Source: Chloroflexota bacterium (GTDB lineage: Bacteria; Chloroflexota; Dehalococcoidia; GIF9; AB-539-J10). From it: a DNA stretch of 6,673 bases. Within the stretch, counting starts at the first letter, position 1, and every line of letters begins with the position of its first letter. Below are positions 5,454 to 6,673 of the stretch, one piece after another. The position numbers and the translations under genes were made by a program. Under the pieces are notes generated by a model that had not been told where the DNA came from, searched no databases, and saw nothing but the letters and a program-made list of their open reading frames with translations. The DNA is taken from assembly GCA_030604285.1 (NCBI GenBank), contig JAUVWD010000041.1, positions 1-6,673 on the forward strand. Direction: 5' to 3'.

Positions 5454-6629
5454 ATGTCAGACCAAGTAGATATCACTATCGTCGGTGCCGGTGTGATTGG
5501 GTTGGCAATAGCCTCGCAAGTAGCAAGGGAGGGCAGAGAGGTTTACGTCTTGGAAAAGAATGAGACGTTTGGGCGGGAAGCAAGCAGCCGCAATAGCGAG
5601 GTTATTCACTCCGGTATTTACTATCCCAAAGATTCCTTGAAAGCAAAAACATGTGTGGAAGGCAATGCTCTTCTTTACGAACTCTGCCAGAAACATGCGA
5701 TAGGGCACAGAAGAATAAGCAAAATCATAGTAGCAACCGATGATACAGAGGTCAATGAATTAGAAAAGTTGTGGGAGAGAGGCAAAAGCAATGGTGTTGA
5801 GGGTTTGAGGATGCTTTCCCGGCAAGAGTTGAGAAAGCTAGAGCCAAATGTAAGAGCAATTGCCGCTATCTTTTCGCCCTCAACGGGCATCATAGATTCG
5901 TGGACTCTAATGAGTTACTTTGTGGGAAAGGCTAGGGATAACGGTGCTCACGTAGCTTGTAGAACAAAGGTCATTGGTATAGACAGAATGCCAGGTGGAT
6001 GCAAAGTCAGCGTAGAAGACCGTGATGGCTATTTTTGCTTCGCGACCAAGGTGCTGATAAATTGCGCCGGCCTCCACAGCGATGAGGTTGCCGGGATGGT
6101 AGGGATAGATTTAGCCGAAGCTGGCTACAAGTTGCATTATTGCCGGGGAGAATATTTCAGCGTGGGCCATGGCAAGAGCAAGCTAGTTAGCAGGCTAATA
6201 TACCCGGTGCCGAGGGCTGGCGAACCAGGCCTTGGCATTCATGTTAATTTGGATCTTGGGGGAAGAATGCGTCTCGGCCCCAATGCTTCTTATGTCGATA
6301 GAATAGACTATAAACTTGATGACTCCCAAAAGAGAGCATTTTACGACTTGGCCGCAAGATTTCTACCATTCATAGAATATGATGATTTGGAGCCCGAGAT
6401 GGTAGGTATAAGAGCAAAACTTGATGCGGGGGGAGAGGATTTTAGGGATTTTGTGATAAGTCACGAGTACGATAGAGGTTTACCCGAGTTCATTAATCTA
6501 ATCGGCATAGAGTCTCCTGGATTGACGAGCGCTCCGGCAATAGCCAGATACGTTGGGAGGCAAGTAGAGGAAGTGTTAAGCAAGTGTTCAGTGCCCTCAA
6601 GGGAAGTCGAATCCCTGTCCTCAGCTTGA
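5454..6629 (+). CDS. FAD-dependent oxidoreductase, L-2-hydroxyglutarate oxidase (LhgO/L2HGDH)-like
   Basis: A 391-residue DAO-fold flavoprotein. The N-terminal dinucleotide site is ITIVGAGVIGLAIA (7-20), with the acidic strand end YVLEK (31-35). The block SSRNSEVIHSGIYYPKDSLKA (44-64) and CVEGNALLYELC (67-78) closely resemble L-2-hydroxyglutarate dehydrogenase/oxidase, as do TGIIDSWTL (144-152), INCAGLHSDEVA (202-213) and the C-terminal FAD-contact region LIGIESPGLTSAPAIARYVG (349-368). L2HGDH enzymes convert L-2-hydroxyglutarate, a side product of malate dehydrogenase-type enzymes, to 2-oxoglutarate. Other members of this subfamily act on different 2-hydroxyacids, so the substrate is not certain. 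The ATG start lies 16 bases after pcm with only a weak GAG-type ribosome-binding site. The conserved fold seems to end near residue 376; residues 380-391 and the stop are read from DNA antisense to the tRNA-Glu gene. The tail is therefore probably not functional sequence. Confidence 0.9.
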   Translation: MSDQVDITIVGAGVIGLAIASQVAREGREVYVLEKNETFGREASSRNSEVIHSGIYYPKDSLKAKTCVEGNALLYELCQKHAIGHRRISKIIVATDDTEVNELEKLWERGKSNGVEGLRMLSRQELRKLEPNVRAIAAIFSPSTGIIDSWTLMSYFVGKARDNGAHVACRTKVIGIDRMPGGCKVSVEDRDGYFCFATKVLINCAGLHSDEVAGMVGIDLAEAGYKLHYCRGEYFSVGHGKSKLVSRLIYPVPRAGEPGLGIHVNLDLGGRMRLGPNASYVDRIDYKLDDSQKRAFYDLAARFLPFIEYDDLEPEMVGIRAKLDAGGEDFRDFVISHEYDRGLPEFINLIGIESPGLTSAPAIARYVGRQVEEVLSKCSVPSREVESLSSA

Positions 6630-6664
6630 AAGGCTGAGGTACTGGTCCACTAGACGATGAGGGC
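6592..6664 (-). tRNA. tRNA-Glu (anticodon UUC)
   Basis: A 73-nt minus-strand cloverleaf. The acceptor stem is GCCCTCA (6664-6658) with TGAGGGC (6599-6593), seven perfect pairs, and discriminator A at 6592. The anticodon arm is TCAGC-CTTTCAA-GCTGA (6637-6621), with anticodon TTC at 6630-6628. The variable region is GGAC. The T arm is AGGGA-TTCGACT-TCCCT (6616-6600), perfectly paired and with the canonical loop. The D arm is GTCT-AGTGGACCA-GTAC (6655-6639). It contains one C-T mismatch where bacterial tRNA-Glu usually has C-G, plus a T-G pair. The 3' CCA is not encoded (the next bases are CTG), so it must be added by CCA transferase. Its 3' half overlaps the end of the converging flavoprotein gene. 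The promoter would lie beyond the right edge. Confidence 0.94.
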
Positions 6665-6673
6665 AAACATGAA

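Noticed and set aside
1..6673. CRISPR arrays, insertion sequences, long direct repeats, riboswitches
   Set aside because: No regularly spaced repeats, transposase-like frames, terminal inverted repeats or familiar riboswitch cores were seen by eye. A structured-RNA search (Infernal/Rfam) of 3298-3667 would be the decisive check.

Overview
The window is ordinary-looking bacterial chromosomal DNA of roughly balanced base composition. It has two divergent gene blocks either side of a roughly 200-base spacer near position 3560, and a tRNA gene at the right edge. Gene content (separate PurQ and short PurL, a DUF1015 protein, bS21, a Xer-type recombinase, a tail-anchored small protein, Pcm and an L-2-hydroxyglutarate oxidase-like flavoprotein) and frequent TTG/GTG starts fit an uncultured bacterium. 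My low-confidence guess is a Dehalococcoidia-like Chloroflexota; there is no 16S or other marker here to fix it.

Minus-strand block (reading from about 3462 down to 1): a possible 52-codon small gene, then rpsU (58-aa ribosomal protein bS21, too short for the supplied ORF list) whose very strong Shine-Dalgarno contains the small gene's stop codon. A hairpin plus T-rich terminator follows rpsU. Then come purQ and purL (glutaminase and synthetase subunits of FGAM synthase, overlapping by 26 bases), and the first 48 codons of a DUF1015 protein that runs off the left edge. purS, the third subunit normally needed with a PurL of this size, is not in the window.

Plus-strand block (3668 to 6629): a XerC/XerD-like tyrosine recombinase with several catalytic positions altered, an 81-aa basic protein with one C-terminal membrane segment, protein-L-isoaspartate O-methyltransferase (pcm), and an FAD-dependent oxidoreductase of the L2HGDH/LhgO family. 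Spacing of 37, 20 and 16 bases suggests one transcription unit. Pcm and the flavoprotein could both be repair functions (protein damage and a wasteful metabolite), but this is inference.

At the right edge a 73-nt tRNA-Glu(UUC) gene lies on the minus strand and overlaps the flavoprotein gene tail to tail. The flavoprotein's last 12 codons and its stop are antisense to the tRNA.

The points most worth a second look are the recombinase with missing catalytic residues, the CDS/tRNA overlap, the -10-like boxes directly before the purQ and xer ATGs in the absence of a Shine-Dalgarno (possible leaderless mRNAs), and the unexplained small-ORF material between rpsU and xer. I did not find convincing evidence of a wholly new system.
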